Below, in pieces: positions 1 to 9,027 of a stretch of DNA of 60,301 bases. The stretch's first letter is position 1. Each line of letters starts with the position of its first letter. The DNA is taken from contig JAHBXY010000039.1 in assembly GCA_019636275.1 (NCBI GenBank), positions 1 through 60,301 of the forward strand, written 5' to 3'. The notes below the pieces were generated by a model. The model was not told the DNA's origin and did no database searches. It saw only the letters and a program-made list of their open reading frames with translations. Source of the stretch: Planctomycetota bacterium. GTDB taxonomy: Bacteria; Planctomycetota; J058. A program made the translations under genes and the position numbers.

Positions 1-2
1 CG

Positions 3-422
3 TGGGTGGTGCGGCCGGCGCGGCCGCGGCCGGGCGCGGCGCCGCTCGAGCGCTACGTGACCGAGGCCAACCTCGTCCTCGAGGCCGTGGCGGCGCTCGA
101 GCGGCCCGACCCGCACTGGCTGCAGGTGATCTCGCGCCACGTCGAGCAGGCGGCCCTGCTCGACCAGGGCGAGGTGCTGCTGGTGCAGCTCCAGCGCGCG
201 CCCGACCAGCGCGAGCTGCGGCCGCTGATCAGCGCCACGCAGGTGGTGCTGCGCAAGGTGCGCCACGCCCCCGACCGCGACGCCTCCGGCCGCGACGCCG
301 CCGCCGCGCTGGCCACCTTGCGCGACGAGGTGCGCGAGGCCGGGCTGCTCGACGCCTACCGGGCCCTACTCACGGCGGCGCCCGACGCGCTGCCAACCGC
401 GCAGGGCGACGACCCGCTCTGA
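3..422 (+). CDS. hypothetical protein, probably 5'-truncated by the window edge
   Basis: The frame is open to the left edge; a GTG at position 6 could start it, but the codon before it is sense, so the gene may begin outside the window. The visible product is about 138 residues, mostly charged, leucine-rich helix with no signal peptide, membrane segment or cysteine motif. It ends with TGA at 420-422, 62 nt before the next gene on the same strand. Codon use matches the neighbours (strong GC3). I do not recognise the family. It may be cotranscribed with the secreted PDZ protein that follows, but nothing in it shows a function. Confidence 0.55.
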   Translation, partial: WVVRPARPRPGAAPLERYVTEANLVLEAVAALERPDPHWLQVISRHVEQAALLDQGEVLLVQLQRAPDQRELRPLISATQVVLRKVRHAPDRDASGRDAAAALATLRDEVREAGLLDAYRALLTAAPDALPTAQGDDPL

Positions 423-484
423 AGACCGATCACGACACGACACGACGCGCGGCGCCCGGGGAGGGCCGCGCCAGGAGGACGACC

Positions 485-2659
485 ATGAAGCTCTCGCTCT
501 CGCTCACGGCCGCGCTGCTCGCGGCCGGCGCCCAGGCGGCGCTGGCGCAGGCGCCGCCGCCGGCCCGGGTCCAGGCCGACCAGGAGCTCTACCGCGAGGC
601 GTCGCGCCGGCTGCACGCCGAGCAGCACGCCGAGGCGCTGGCGCTGTTCGAGCGGCTGCTCGAGGGCGCGGACGGCCCGCTGGCGGCGGAGGCGCTGTTC
701 TGGCGCGGCCACTGCCTCGAGCGCCTGGGGCGCGTCGAGGAGGCCCGCGCCGCCTACGAGGCGCTCGTCGCCAGCCACCCGGGCCTGGGCTGGGCGGCCG
801 ACGCGCGCGAGCGGCTGGCGCGCGGCGCGACGCCGCGGCCCGACGGGGCGCCCTTCGAGGTGCGCCTCAAGTCGGGGGACCGGCTGCTGACGCGCGTGTG
901 GCGCTTCGGCCCCGACGGGCTGGTCGTAGGCGACGGCGGCGACCACCTGCGCTGGGAGGACGTCGAGCGGCTGACGCGGCACGCCGAGGCCGGGGCGACG
1001 GCGCGCGTCGACGCGCTCACGCTGCGCAACGGCGACCACCTCTCGGGCGTGGTCGTCGGCGCCGGGCCCGACACGATCGTGATCGAGGGCCCCGGCTTCG
1101 GCCACGTGCAGCTCCCGCGCGAGCGGATCCTGACCTTCCAGCCGGCCGTGGCGGCCCGGGCGCACGCGTGGGTCGAGGCCGAGGGCGGCGAGCACGAGCG
1201 GCTCCTGCTGCTCCTGCAGGAGGTCGACGACGAGCAGGCGGCCGACGACGAGGAGACCGGCGAGCAGACGACGCGCCGCGAGGCCGACGGGTCGACGACG
1301 ACCGTGCGCACGCGGCGCGACGGGTCGACGACGACGACGACCGTGTCGCCAGACGGCCGGCGCGTCGTGATCCGCCGCACGTCGCCGGGTGCCGGCCCGG
1401 GCGCCGGTGCGGGCGCTGGTCCGGGCGCTGGTCCGGGCGCTGGTCCGGGCGACGACGGCAAGCGGCGCGTCGTGGTCCGGGTCGACGGCCCCGACGGGCA
1501 GGTCGAGCTCGAGGCGGACGGCCTCGGGCCCGACCTGCTGCGCGACCTGCCCCCCGAGGTGCGGGCGCGGGTCGGCGGCGCCCTGCGCCTGCGCGGCGGC
1601 GAGCCGGGCGAGCTGCGCGAGCGCCTGCGCGCCCGCGTGCCCGATACCCGGGCCGAGGCCGAGCGCGCTCTGGCCCGGGCGCGGGAGCAGCTCGAGCGCC
1701 TGCCGGCGGAGGGCCGGGGCGCGGCAGAGCGGGCCCTACGTGAGGCGCGCGAGCGGCTCGATGCGCTGCCGCGCCGCGAGCAGGTCGAGCGCACGCTGGA
1801 GGAGACGCGGCGGCGGCTCGAGCGCACGTTCCAGGAGGGCCGGCCCGGCGAGCGCCCCGGCGAGCGGCGCGAGGAGGAGCGGTTCGTCCTCCGGCGGGCC
1901 GAGGCCGGCGGCCCGAGCGTGTTCGCCTTCGGCCAGGCGGAGCGCCAGGACGTCGACCGGGTCGTGCTCGACAACGGCGACGTGCTCTCGGGGTCGGTCC
2001 TCGGCATGGACGAGCGGACGGTGCGGCTCAAGGCGCCCTACGGCGAGGTGACGATCGACCGGCGCCAGGTCGTGCGGATGACGTTCCGGCGGCCCGCCCG
2101 CGGGTTCCTGGGCGTCTCCTGCGACGCGCGGCCGGAGGGCGGCTGCGTGGTCACGCGCGTCCACCCGGGCACGTCGGCCGAGCAGGCCGGCCTGCGCGAG
2201 GGCGACGTGATCGTGGCCGTCGACGGCGAGCCGGTGCGCGACATGGGCCAGCTCTCGGCGCGGCTGCAGGCGAAGTTCGCCGGCGACGTCGTGCGCCTGG
2301 GCGTGCGGCGCGAGCAGGGGCAGATCGAGGTGCAGGTGACGCTCGGGGAGCGCGCGGTCGAGCGCGTGCGGATGATCGAGGCCGTCCCTGCGCGGCCGGT
2401 CGCGCCGCCTCGCGCCGCTCGCGCCGCCGGCCCCGCTGCCGCCGCGCCAGCCCCGGGGCGCGCCGCCCCGCGCCGCCGGCCTCCCGCCCCGTGCCACCCC
2501 GGCGCCGCCGCCGCCACCGGTGCCGCCGCCGGGCGCCCGACCGTTCTGAGCGCCGGGCCGCGGGTGGGTGCCACGCTCGCCCGTGGCTCACCGCGCTCAC
2601 CGGTTGATCCGAGAGCGAAGCGAGCAGATCGACCGGTGAGCGCGCATCCCCGAGCATAG
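485..2659 (+). CDS. secreted TPR/PDZ-domain protein with an apparent C-terminal frameshift
   Basis: The ATG at 485 is preceded by AGGAGG at ideal spacing. Residues 1-20 form a signal peptide (MKLSLSLTAALLAAG, Ala-x-Ala end), so the product is exported. Residues 25-115 look like tetratricopeptide helices. Three short 'GD.L.G.V' strand motifs follow (near residues 128, 180 and 498), then a Gly-Ala-Gly-Pro repeat near 300-320, a charged helical stretch at 385-455, and a PDZ domain at about 540-625 containing GFLGV and GLREGDVIVAVDGEPV. PDZ plus TPR suggests an envelope scaffold or protein-quality role; this is inference. No protease domain is visible. After about position 2386 the codon pattern moves to another frame, which ends in a proline-rich tail with TGA at 2547-2549. 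The open frame reported here instead runs through a strong hairpin to TAG at 2657-2659, so the true stop is probably 2549. Confidence 0.8.
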   Translation: MKLSLSLTAALLAAGAQAALAQAPPPARVQADQELYREASRRLHAEQHAEALALFERLLEGADGPLAAEALFWRGHCLERLGRVEEARAAYEALVASHPGLGWAADARERLARGATPRPDGAPFEVRLKSGDRLLTRVWRFGPDGLVVGDGGDHLRWEDVERLTRHAEAGATARVDALTLRNGDHLSGVVVGAGPDTIVIEGPGFGHVQLPRERILTFQPAVAARAHAWVEAEGGEHERLLLLLQEVDDEQAADDEETGEQTTRREADGSTTTVRTRRDGSTTTTTVSPDGRRVVIRRTSPGAGPGAGAGAGPGAGPGAGPGDDGKRRVVVRVDGPDGQVELEADGLGPDLLRDLPPEVRARVGGALRLRGGEPGELRERLRARVPDTRAEAERALARAREQLERLPAEGRGAAERALREARERLDALPRREQVERTLEETRRRLERTFQEGRPGERPGERREEERFVLRRAEAGGPSVFAFGQAERQDVDRVVLDNGDVLSGSVLGMDERTVRLKAPYGEVTIDRRQVVRMTFRRPARGFLGVSCDARPEGGCVVTRVHPGTSAEQAGLREGDVIVAVDGEPVRDMGQLSARLQAKFAGDVVRLGVRREQGQIEVQVTLGERAVERVRMIEAVPARPVAPPRAARAAGPAAAAPAPGRAAPRRRPPAPCHPGAAAATGAAAGRPTVLSAGPRVGATLARGSPRSPVDPRAKRADRPVSAHPRA
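1392..1451 (+). repeat. in-gene 12-bp tandem repeat coding Gly-Ala-Gly-Pro
   Basis: The unit ggcgctggtccg is repeated about three times exactly, with degenerate copies before it. It codes a flexible GAGP linker between the strand-motif region and the C-terminal half of the secreted PDZ protein. Copy number is likely to vary between strains through slippage (inference). Confidence 0.75.
2592..2644 (+). terminator. long hairpin after the PDZ gene, probable terminator or 3' stem-loop
   Basis: Arms 2592-2609 and 2627-2644 are 18 bp long with one G-T wobble (cgcgctcaccggt / accggtgagcgcg plus gatc), around a 17-nt loop. There is no T-tract, so it may act as a Rho-dependent or RNA-stability structure. 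It sits about 43 nt after the TGA at 2547-2549, which supports that stop as the real gene end. A second small hairpin, ggccgc-gaa-gcggcc, follows at 2659-2673. Confidence 0.5.
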
Positions 2660-3413
2660 GCCGCGAAGCGGCCGGAGCGAGGGCGACAGGTGCGTCACTG
2701 CGGATCGGAGCAAGGGTCCCGCTCCTGGACGTGGGCATCACGACAAGCGACGGCCGCTGTGACTCGTACGATCCACGACCCGAGCCGGCCGCCGTCCAGG
2801 CGGCCTTGCTCGCTTACGTCGGGGCCGCAACCGCGCCGGCCTTCGCCGCGCACGCGACCGCGGCATCTCGTGAGGACGGGAGCTCGACGGCGCGCCTGGG
2901 GGCGAGGGAGCGCGTCCGGCCGGTGACGAGTCAGGGCGGATCGCGCGACCGCGACCTCGGGGGTGGGGGGGACGTCTCGCCGGCGACGGCCACGTCGGCG
3001 CTGCAGGCTGCGCCCCTGGTCCTTTCGGCGCCATGAGCGCTGAAGGGCCCAGGCCTTCGCCCGACCTGATCGACCACGGCGAGTCGGAGAGGCAAGGCCC
3101 ATGGGGGCGACCGCCGCTCCGCGCCACGATCGCTCGAGGGCCGAGACGCGTCGACGTCGACGCAGCAGGCCGCGCCACGCCCTTCTCCACTCCGCGCCTC
3201 CCGCTCGTCGTGCAGTTCGCAGCCGGAGAGCCGAGAGGATCGCGCGAGACCTCGCCTCGACCCCTGCAGGTCGACCATGGGGAGCGGAGGGGAGCTCCAG
3301 GCAGGCGACCTCCATGCCTCTCCTCCGTGCCGACGTGGTGAGCTCCTCGGGTGCGAGCGGCGCGAACGTCAGGCGGCTTGCGCGCCGGACGCGCGCCGCC
3401 CACGCTGTAGGCC
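2660..3413. other. 754-bp stretch without a convincing gene
   Basis: Open frames exist on both strands, but none has the GC3 pattern, ribosome binding site or recognisable protein of the neighbouring genes. Base composition is visibly more mixed. It contains a perfect 16-bp palindrome at 3148-3163 (gcgtcgacgtcgacgc) and several imperfect inverted segments. It could hold the promoter of the exporter at 3414, an unrecognised small RNA, or decayed sequence. Confidence 0.6.
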
Positions 3414-5756
3414 GTGGCCGACGGGGTGGACGGGGAGGTCGCGCGGCCGCTGCCGCGCTGGGTCGAGGCGCCCCTGCGGCGGCCGCGCACCTCGCTCCTG
3501 GCCCTCCTGGCGGTGACGGCCGCGCTCGCGACCGGGATCCCGCGGCTGGAGCTCGACCCGTCGACCGAGCGCGTCTTCCCCGACGGCCACTGGGCGGTGA
3601 CCACCTTCGAGCGCTTCCGCGGCGCGTTCGGCGGCGACGAGTCGCTGCTGGTCGTCCTCGAGGTCGGCGACGGCGACGTCTTCCGCCCGGAGGTCCTGTC
3701 CCGGGCGCGCGGGCTCGCCCGCGAGGCGGCGCGGATCGACGGCGTGCAGCGCGCGATATCCCTGCCGGACCTGCCGGTGATCCGGGTCGTGCCGGGCTTC
3801 GGGCCCATGCTCGTGCGGCCGCTGCCCGACGACCTGCGCGACGTCGCGCCCGAGGCCCTGGCGGTGTGGCGCCACGAGGTACTCTCGCTCCCCTACGTGG
3901 AGCGGTTCCTGGTCTCGTCCGACCACCGGGCGCTCAGCGTCGTGCTCCTCCTCGACCAGGTCCCGGCGGGCCCGGCCGGCGCCGCGCGCAACGGGGAGAT
4001 CGTCGCGGCGGTCCTCGCCCTCGCCGACGAGGCCGCGCGGGAGCCCGGCGTCACCGCGCTCGTCGCCGGGACGCCGCTGCTCAAGGCCGAGATCATGGCG
4101 GCGATCCGGCGCGACATGCTGCGCTTCAGCGGGCCGCTGCTCCTGATCGCGCTCGTGGCCGCCGGGCTCGTCCTGCGCTCGGCCGCGGGGACCGCGCTCG
4201 TCCTCCTCGTGCTCGGCGTCTCGGTGACGATCACCCTCGGCGCCATGGGTCACGCGGGGGTGCGCATCGACACGATGACCAGCCTCGTGCCGGTGCTGCT
4301 CCTCGTGATCGGCGTGGCCGACGCCCTGCACCTGCTCGTCGAGCAGCGGGCGCAGGCGGCGCTCCTCGGCCCGGGCGCCACGGGCGCGGCGTCGATGCAG
4401 GCGGCGCTCCGGCACGTGCTCGTGCCGTGCCTGCTCACGAGCGTGACGACGGCGGTGGGCTTCGGCTCGCTCGTCCTCTCGCCGATCCCGCCGATCCGCG
4501 CCTTCGGCGTGGCGGCCGCCCTGGCCGCGCTCACCGCCTTCGCCGTGACGGTCGTCCTCGTCCCCGCGCTGGCCGCGCTCCTGCCGGCGCCGCGCGCGCG
4601 GCCGGGGCAGGTGGTGCGCATGGACCGCCTCGCCGGCGCCGTCGTGCGCCGGCCGCGGGCGAGCCTCGCGCTCGGGGTCGTCTTCACGCTCGCCTGCGGG
4701 CTCGGCTGGCTGCGCCTCGAGCAGGACACCGACTTCCTCTCGTTCTTCCCCCGCGACTCGCGCGTGCGCGCCGACGCCCTGCGCATCCAGGAGCGCTTCG
4801 TCGGGATCGCCCCGTGCGAGTTGCTCGTCGAGGGTCCGCCCGGGACCTCGCGGCGGCCCGAGGCGCTGGCGGCGTTGCTCGCGTTCGAGCGCGACCTCGA
4901 GCGCGAGGTGCCCTTTGTCGACCTGACCTTCTCGGTCGCCGACTGCGTGGCCGTCGCGCACGGGCTCACGGGCGGCCCGCGCGAGGTGCCGACCGATCCG
5001 GCGCAGGTGGAGCGGCTCGAGCGCCTGCTGACGGCCGTGGCCGGGGGCGAGCTGCCCTTCGAGCGGCTGATCTCGGCGCCCGGGGACGCGCACCCCGACG
5101 TCGAGTGGCTGCGCGTCGGCGTGCGCGCGCAGGCGGTCGGCTCGGCGCGGATGGCCGACCTCGTGACCGCCGTGCGGCGGCTCGAGGCCGCCCACCTCGC
5201 GCCGGTGGGCCTGAAGGCGACGCCCACCGGCACGGCGGTCGTGTTCAGCCAGACGGCCGAGACGATCATGAAGGGGCAGGTGGAGAGCTTCGCCCTGGCG
5301 TTCGTGGTGATCGTCGGCGTCATGACCTGCGCCCTTCGCTCGGTCCGGCTCGGCGCCCTCTCGGCGATCCCCAACGTGGTGCCGATCGTGGCCCTGATCG
5401 GGGCCATGGGGCTGCTGGGGATCCCGTTCAACTCGTTCAACTCGATGGTCGCGAGCATCGCGCTCGGGATCGCCGTCGACGACACGATCCACATCCTGCT
5501 CGGCTACAAGCGCTTCTCGGCCGACCGCCCGCTCGCCGCCGCCGTGCACGAGACGGTCGCGCACGAAGGCATGGCCGTGACGTCGACGTCCCTCGTCCTC
5601 GCCGCCGGCTTCTCGGTCTTGCTGCTGGCCTCGTTCGCGCCCACGGCGCAGTTCGGCCTGCTCACGGTCGTCGCGATCGGCGCCGCGCTGCTCGGCGACC
5701 TCGTGCTCACGCCGGCGCTCCTGCTGCTCGCGGTGCGGGGCCGAGGGGCGGCGTGA
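3414..5756 (+). CDS. MMPL/RND-superfamily membrane exporter
   Basis: A 780-residue polytopic protein with the duplicated RND plan: TM1 near residues 26-45, a large extracytoplasmic loop to about 235, five TM segments to about 420, then a second half with TM7 near 447, another loop and a closing five-helix bundle at about 635-770. The stretch SIALGIAVDDTIHIL is the characteristic TM4-type motif of MMPL/Patched-like transporters, and GVADALHLL is its counterpart in the first half. The family moves lipids or hydrophobic compounds using the proton gradient; the substrate cannot be read here. Start is GTG at 3414 with no obvious Shine-Dalgarno. It overlaps the next gene by 4 bp (GTGA), so the two are probably translated together. 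Confidence 0.88.
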   Translation: MADGVDGEVARPLPRWVEAPLRRPRTSLLALLAVTAALATGIPRLELDPSTERVFPDGHWAVTTFERFRGAFGGDESLLVVLEVGDGDVFRPEVLSRARGLAREAARIDGVQRAISLPDLPVIRVVPGFGPMLVRPLPDDLRDVAPEALAVWRHEVLSLPYVERFLVSSDHRALSVVLLLDQVPAGPAGAARNGEIVAAVLALADEAAREPGVTALVAGTPLLKAEIMAAIRRDMLRFSGPLLLIALVAAGLVLRSAAGTALVLLVLGVSVTITLGAMGHAGVRIDTMTSLVPVLLLVIGVADALHLLVEQRAQAALLGPGATGAASMQAALRHVLVPCLLTSVTTAVGFGSLVLSPIPPIRAFGVAAALAALTAFAVTVVLVPALAALLPAPRARPGQVVRMDRLAGAVVRRPRASLALGVVFTLACGLGWLRLEQDTDFLSFFPRDSRVRADALRIQERFVGIAPCELLVEGPPGTSRRPEALAALLAFERDLEREVPFVDLTFSVADCVAVAHGLTGGPREVPTDPAQVERLERLLTAVAGGELPFERLISAPGDAHPDVEWLRVGVRAQAVGSARMADLVTAVRRLEAAHLAPVGLKATPTGTAVVFSQTAETIMKGQVESFALAFVVIVGVMTCALRSVRLGALSAIPNVVPIVALIGAMGLLGIPFNSFNSMVASIALGIAVDDTIHILLGYKRFSADRPLAAAVHETVAHEGMAVTSTSLVLAAGFSVLLLASFAPTAQFGLLTVVAIGAALLGDLVLTPALLLLAVRGRGAA

Positions 5757-7762
5757 CCGACGGGCCCGAGGGCCTCGTCACGCGCGACGACCTGCGGGCT
5801 GGCACGCTCCGGGGCGGCGTGGCCGCCGTGGTCGGCCTGTGGGTCGGGACTCTGGCGGTCGCCTCCGCCGCCGGCGACGGCTGGGCGGCCCTCGTCCCGC
5901 TCGCGGCCGGCGCGCTGGTGGCCTTGGCCCTGGCGTTCACCATCCCGTGGGTGCGTCAGTCGAGGCCGCGGCGCTGGGGAGCGCGCGCCGCGGGGGTCGG
6001 CGCCGCGCTCGCGGCCGGGGCCGCCCTGGCCGCCGTGCGCGTGGGGACGCTGCCGGACGCGCTGAAGGTCGGGGTCGGCGCCGCCACGGTGGGCGCGGCG
6101 GCCGGGGCGCTCACCCTGCTCGAGCGCGCGGCGCTCGCGCGGGCCGAGCGCGTCGTCACTCGCACGCTGGCGGCGCTGGCGCTCGCGGTCGGGACCGTCC
6201 TCGGCGGGCTCGCCGCGTGGCTCCAGGGGACCTTCGCGGGGCGCGCGGTCGTCGGCGCGCCCGGAGAGGGCTACGCGGGGCTGGCCGAGGCCCTGCACGG
6301 CCTCGCGAACGGCGACCTCTTTGCCCTGGCTGTCGCCGGGGCGGCGCTGTGGTGTGTCGCCTGGGCAAGACTCCGGCATCGGGGGCTCGGCCGCCAGGCC
6401 CTCTCGGCCGCGACCCTGGCCTCGCTTGGCCTCTTCGCTCTGGCGCTGGTCCTGATCCCGGCGGAGAACCTGGAGGTCCTCTTCGAGCGCCTGCCGATCC
6501 GGGACCTGCTGCCGGTTTCAGGCACCCTCGTGGCCGCGCTCCTGGCCCTCCGCGCCTGCGAGGCGCTCGAGCGATACCTCCTGCTCGTCGAGCGCGTCGA
6601 GCCCCGACCGCTTCCACCGGGGAGCGGCCGCAGCCTCGGCGGCGGGCTGGCCCTCGTGCTCCTGTCCGTCCTCGTCGTGCACGCTGCCGCGTCGCTCCTC
6701 GCGGCGCGGCGCCTGGCGCGCGCGCTGGACGACGCGCGCGGCCGTGGAGTTCCCCTCTCGTGGGCCGAGCTCGGTCCCGCGCCGTCAGCGGAAGAGGACG
6801 GCTACCCGTTCTACCGGCGCGCGGCGGAGCGCCTCGGTAACGACACGTGGACGCTCCGGACGCGCGAGTGGAAGGACGAGCCTGCGGCGAGCGACGCGGC
6901 GGCGAGCGCCAAGCGCGACCGGCTCCTTCGCGCCGCGGAGGAGCGCCTCTCGCAGGTGGACGACGCTCTCGACCTGCTCGTCGAGGGCGCGCGTCGCCCG
7001 CGCTGCTGGCTGACATTCGACGAGCGCTGGCTACACGTGAAGCGAGGCACGGACGACGTCCTCGAGGCCCGGTTCTACCTGGACCTGGCGCGCGGCCGCT
7101 GCGACCGCGCCGCCGAGGTCGCCCTCCTGCGGCACCGACTCTGGGACGCCGCGGAGCCCGAGCGCGCCTACCATCTGTGGCTGCACGCGCGCGGGAGCGC
7201 GGCCCGCTGGGCGAGGGACCTCGTGCGCAGGGGCGCGCCCTCCGCCGGAGCGTGCCGCCGGCTGCTCGCGGCCCTGGCGGAGGCGCCCCCGCTGGAAGCG
7301 CTGCGGCGCGCCCTCCAGGGCGAGCGGCTCGGCCTGTCCGCCTCATGGCGCGTGGCCTACGACCCGCTCCCACTCCCGGCGGAGCTGGGGTGGGTGCGCG
7401 ACCTCGACCTGGCCCGGGCGCACGAGGAGGTCGACGCCGCCGTCGCGTTGCTCGACGAGCCAGGCGCTGCAGTTCGGAGGCCAGGCCCGAGCCCATGGCC
7501 GGTCCGGACCTACTTCCCGGCGACGACGTGGGCCGCATGCTCGACGGGCAAGCTCTTCGATGACTTCGAGCGCACGGAGGAGGCGCGGCGGTTCACTCAC
7601 CTGGCGCTCCTCATCCGGCTGCATCGCCTCGAGAACGGCGCCTATCCGGCGGCCCTGGGCCCCGCGCCGGACGGCGCCGACCTCGTCTACCGCGTCGTCG
7701 ACGGCGGCTTCGAGCTGAGCCTGCCCGGGAGGCCGGACCTCCACCTGCGCGTCACGCGCTGA
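5753..7762 (+). CDS. polytopic membrane protein with a large soluble C-terminal domain, function unknown
   Basis: GTG at 5753 overlaps the exporter stop (GTGA), giving a 669-residue product. The first about 310 residues contain roughly nine to ten hydrophobic segments. The rest is soluble and helical. Near the end lies HLALLIRLHRLENGAYPAAL, a pattern common in envelope proteins of planctomycete-like genomes but of unknown function. There are no catalytic motifs I can name. Translational coupling to an MMPL exporter suggests an accessory subunit or a protein acting on the same substrate; this is inference. The gene ends 3 nt before the convergent diguanylate cyclase gene. Confidence 0.75.
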   Translation: MTDGPEGLVTRDDLRAGTLRGGVAAVVGLWVGTLAVASAAGDGWAALVPLAAGALVALALAFTIPWVRQSRPRRWGARAAGVGAALAAGAALAAVRVGTLPDALKVGVGAATVGAAAGALTLLERAALARAERVVTRTLAALALAVGTVLGGLAAWLQGTFAGRAVVGAPGEGYAGLAEALHGLANGDLFALAVAGAALWCVAWARLRHRGLGRQALSAATLASLGLFALALVLIPAENLEVLFERLPIRDLLPVSGTLVAALLALRACEALERYLLLVERVEPRPLPPGSGRSLGGGLALVLLSVLVVHAAASLLAARRLARALDDARGRGVPLSWAELGPAPSAEEDGYPFYRRAAERLGNDTWTLRTREWKDEPAASDAAASAKRDRLLRAAEERLSQVDDALDLLVEGARRPRCWLTFDERWLHVKRGTDDVLEARFYLDLARGRCDRAAEVALLRHRLWDAAEPERAYHLWLHARGSAARWARDLVRRGAPSAGACRRLLAALAEAPPLEALRRALQGERLGLSASWRVAYDPLPLPAELGWVRDLDLARAHEEVDAAVALLDEPGAAVRRPGPSPWPVRTYFPATTWAACSTGKLFDDFERTEEARRFTHLALLIRLHRLENGAYPAALGPAPDGADLVYRVVDGGFELSLPGRPDLHLRVTR

Positions 7763-7765
7763 CGG

Positions 7766-8830
7766 TCACACCTTCGCCGGGCGGCGGTGCTGGCCGGTGC
7801 TCGGGTCGGGCACGGGGCATACGGTCGCCTTGCCGGCGGCGAGGTCGTAGACGGCGATGCAGTTGCCGCCGCTGCGCTTGGCCACGTACATGGCCTCGTC
7901 GGCCTTCTCGACGAGCTGCAGGGCGCGGTTCTCGACGTCGAACGGGCAGATCCCCATCGACGCGCGCACGCCGTGCATGTCCTGCCCCTCGATGCGGAGC
8001 CGCACGCGCTCGGCGAAGCGCATGGCCTGGGCGGCGTCGGCGCCGGGGAGGAGGACGGTGAACTCGTCGCCGCCGTAGCGGAAGGCCGAGTCGACCTCCT
8101 TGCGGATCGACTCGAAGAGGATCCGGCCGATCTGCACGAGCACCTGGTCGCCCTCGCGGTGCCCCAGGCTGTCGTTGAGCTGCTTGAAGTGGTCGAGGTC
8201 GAAGTAGAGCAGCGACAGGTCGTGCTTGAGCCGGATCGCCCGCTCCTTCTCCACCTCGAGGCGGTGGAAGAAGTGGCTCTGGTTGAACAGGCCCGTGAGC
8301 TTGTCCGAGACCGACAGCCGCCGCAGCTCCTCCTCGAGCTGGCGCCGCTTGGTGACGTCCTTGCTCACGCCGATCGTGCCCACCCGGGCGCCGGCCGCGT
8401 CGGTCAGCCACGACAGGCTCAGGTTCAGCCAGCGCCGCTCGCCCGACTTCGTGCGCACCTCGACGTCGTCGCGCACGACGCCGCTCGGCTCCGCCTTGAG
8501 CCGCTCGATCAGGCGCGTCCGCGCGCGCTTGTTCACGTAGAAGCGGTCGGCGCTCTGGCCCAGGACCTCGCCCGCCGACCAGCCGAGGACCTGCTCGGCC
8601 TCCTCGTTGAACTCGGTGATCCCGCCCTCGAGGTCGGTCGTGACGATGATGTCCCGCGCCTGCCGCACGATCCCGCGCAGACGGGCCACCTCGTCCTCCA
8701 CCGCCGCCAGCCGCGCCCGGAGCCGCGCGACCTCGTCCTCCGCGCCACCCTCTGCGCCGCCGGCCGCCTGCGCCGGCGGGGTCGCCTGCGCCGTGGCGGG
8801 GTCGGGAGGGAGGTGGTCGGGCGGGGTCAT
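7766..8830 (-). CDS. PAS-GGDEF diguanylate cyclase
   Basis: A 354-residue cytosolic protein. A short Pro/Ala-rich start and a coiled coil (residues 32-58) lead into a PAS domain (about 55-165, with the IGVSKDVTKR PAC end) and a GGDEF domain (about 170-335). The active-site loop is RYGGDEF at residues 251-257, so it should make cyclic di-GMP from two GTP. The product-inhibition site, normally RxxD ahead of this loop, reads KEVD (244-247) with an Arg one residue earlier, so feedback may be weak. There is no membrane segment; the PAS domain is the likely sensor. ATG start at 8830. A perfect palindrome about 60 nt upstream may be an operator. Confidence 0.92.
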   Translation of the reverse strand: MTPPDHLPPDPATAQATPPAQAAGGAEGGAEDEVARLRARLAAVEDEVARLRGIVRQARDIIVTTDLEGGITEFNEEAEQVLGWSAGEVLGQSADRFYVNKRARTRLIERLKAEPSGVVRDDVEVRTKSGERRWLNLSLSWLTDAAGARVGTIGVSKDVTKRRQLEEELRRLSVSDKLTGLFNQSHFFHRLEVEKERAIRLKHDLSLLYFDLDHFKQLNDSLGHREGDQVLVQIGRILFESIRKEVDSAFRYGGDEFTVLLPGADAAQAMRFAERVRLRIEGQDMHGVRASMGICPFDVENRALQLVEKADEAMYVAKRSGGNCIAVYDLAAGKATVCPVPDPSTGQHRRPAKV

Positions 8831-8890
8831 GACCGCGTGCTCCGAAGGGCTCCGGGCGCGTCACAGGGGCCCGGGGGCGAGTCCGGCGGA

Positions 8891-8902
8891 TACCGGCCGG
8901 TA
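8891..8902. promoter_or_regulatory. perfect 12-bp palindrome, candidate operator of the GGDEF gene
   Basis: TACCGGCCGGTA lies upstream of the diguanylate cyclase. A TACGAT hexamer on the minus strand (8915-8910), 7 nt before it, could be a -10 box, which would place the palindrome over the transcription start. No matching -35 box is clear. Confidence 0.3.
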
Positions 8903-8986
8903 ACCCCCGATCGTATCAGAGAGCTCGAGAACTTCCCCTCTGCCGGCCAGGGCCCCCTGCCGCGGAGATCGATCGCAGGACCCGAT

Positions 8987-9016
8987 CGACGGCTCGCCTT
9001 GCAGCCGGAGCCGTCG
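8987..9016 (-). terminator. stem-loop after spoVR, candidate terminator
   Basis: A 9-bp stem (cgacggctc / gagccgtcg) with a 12-nt loop lies 11 nt beyond the spoVR stop codon. There is no T-run, so it is a weak intrinsic terminator at best. Confidence 0.35.
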
Positions 9017-9027
9017 GTCACACTCCG

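Noticed and set aside
1392..1451. Possible CRISPR-like array
   Set aside because: The 12-bp units are contiguous, without spacers, and code a Gly-rich linker.
2731..3036. 101-codon plus-strand open frame as a gene
   Set aside because: Weak codon bias, no ribosome binding site, low-complexity product.
3101..7762. Single 1,553-codon open frame
   Set aside because: The first about 880 codons are an out-of-frame reading of the MMPL gene (Arg/Ala/Gly-rich, no domains). Only 5753-7762 is real.
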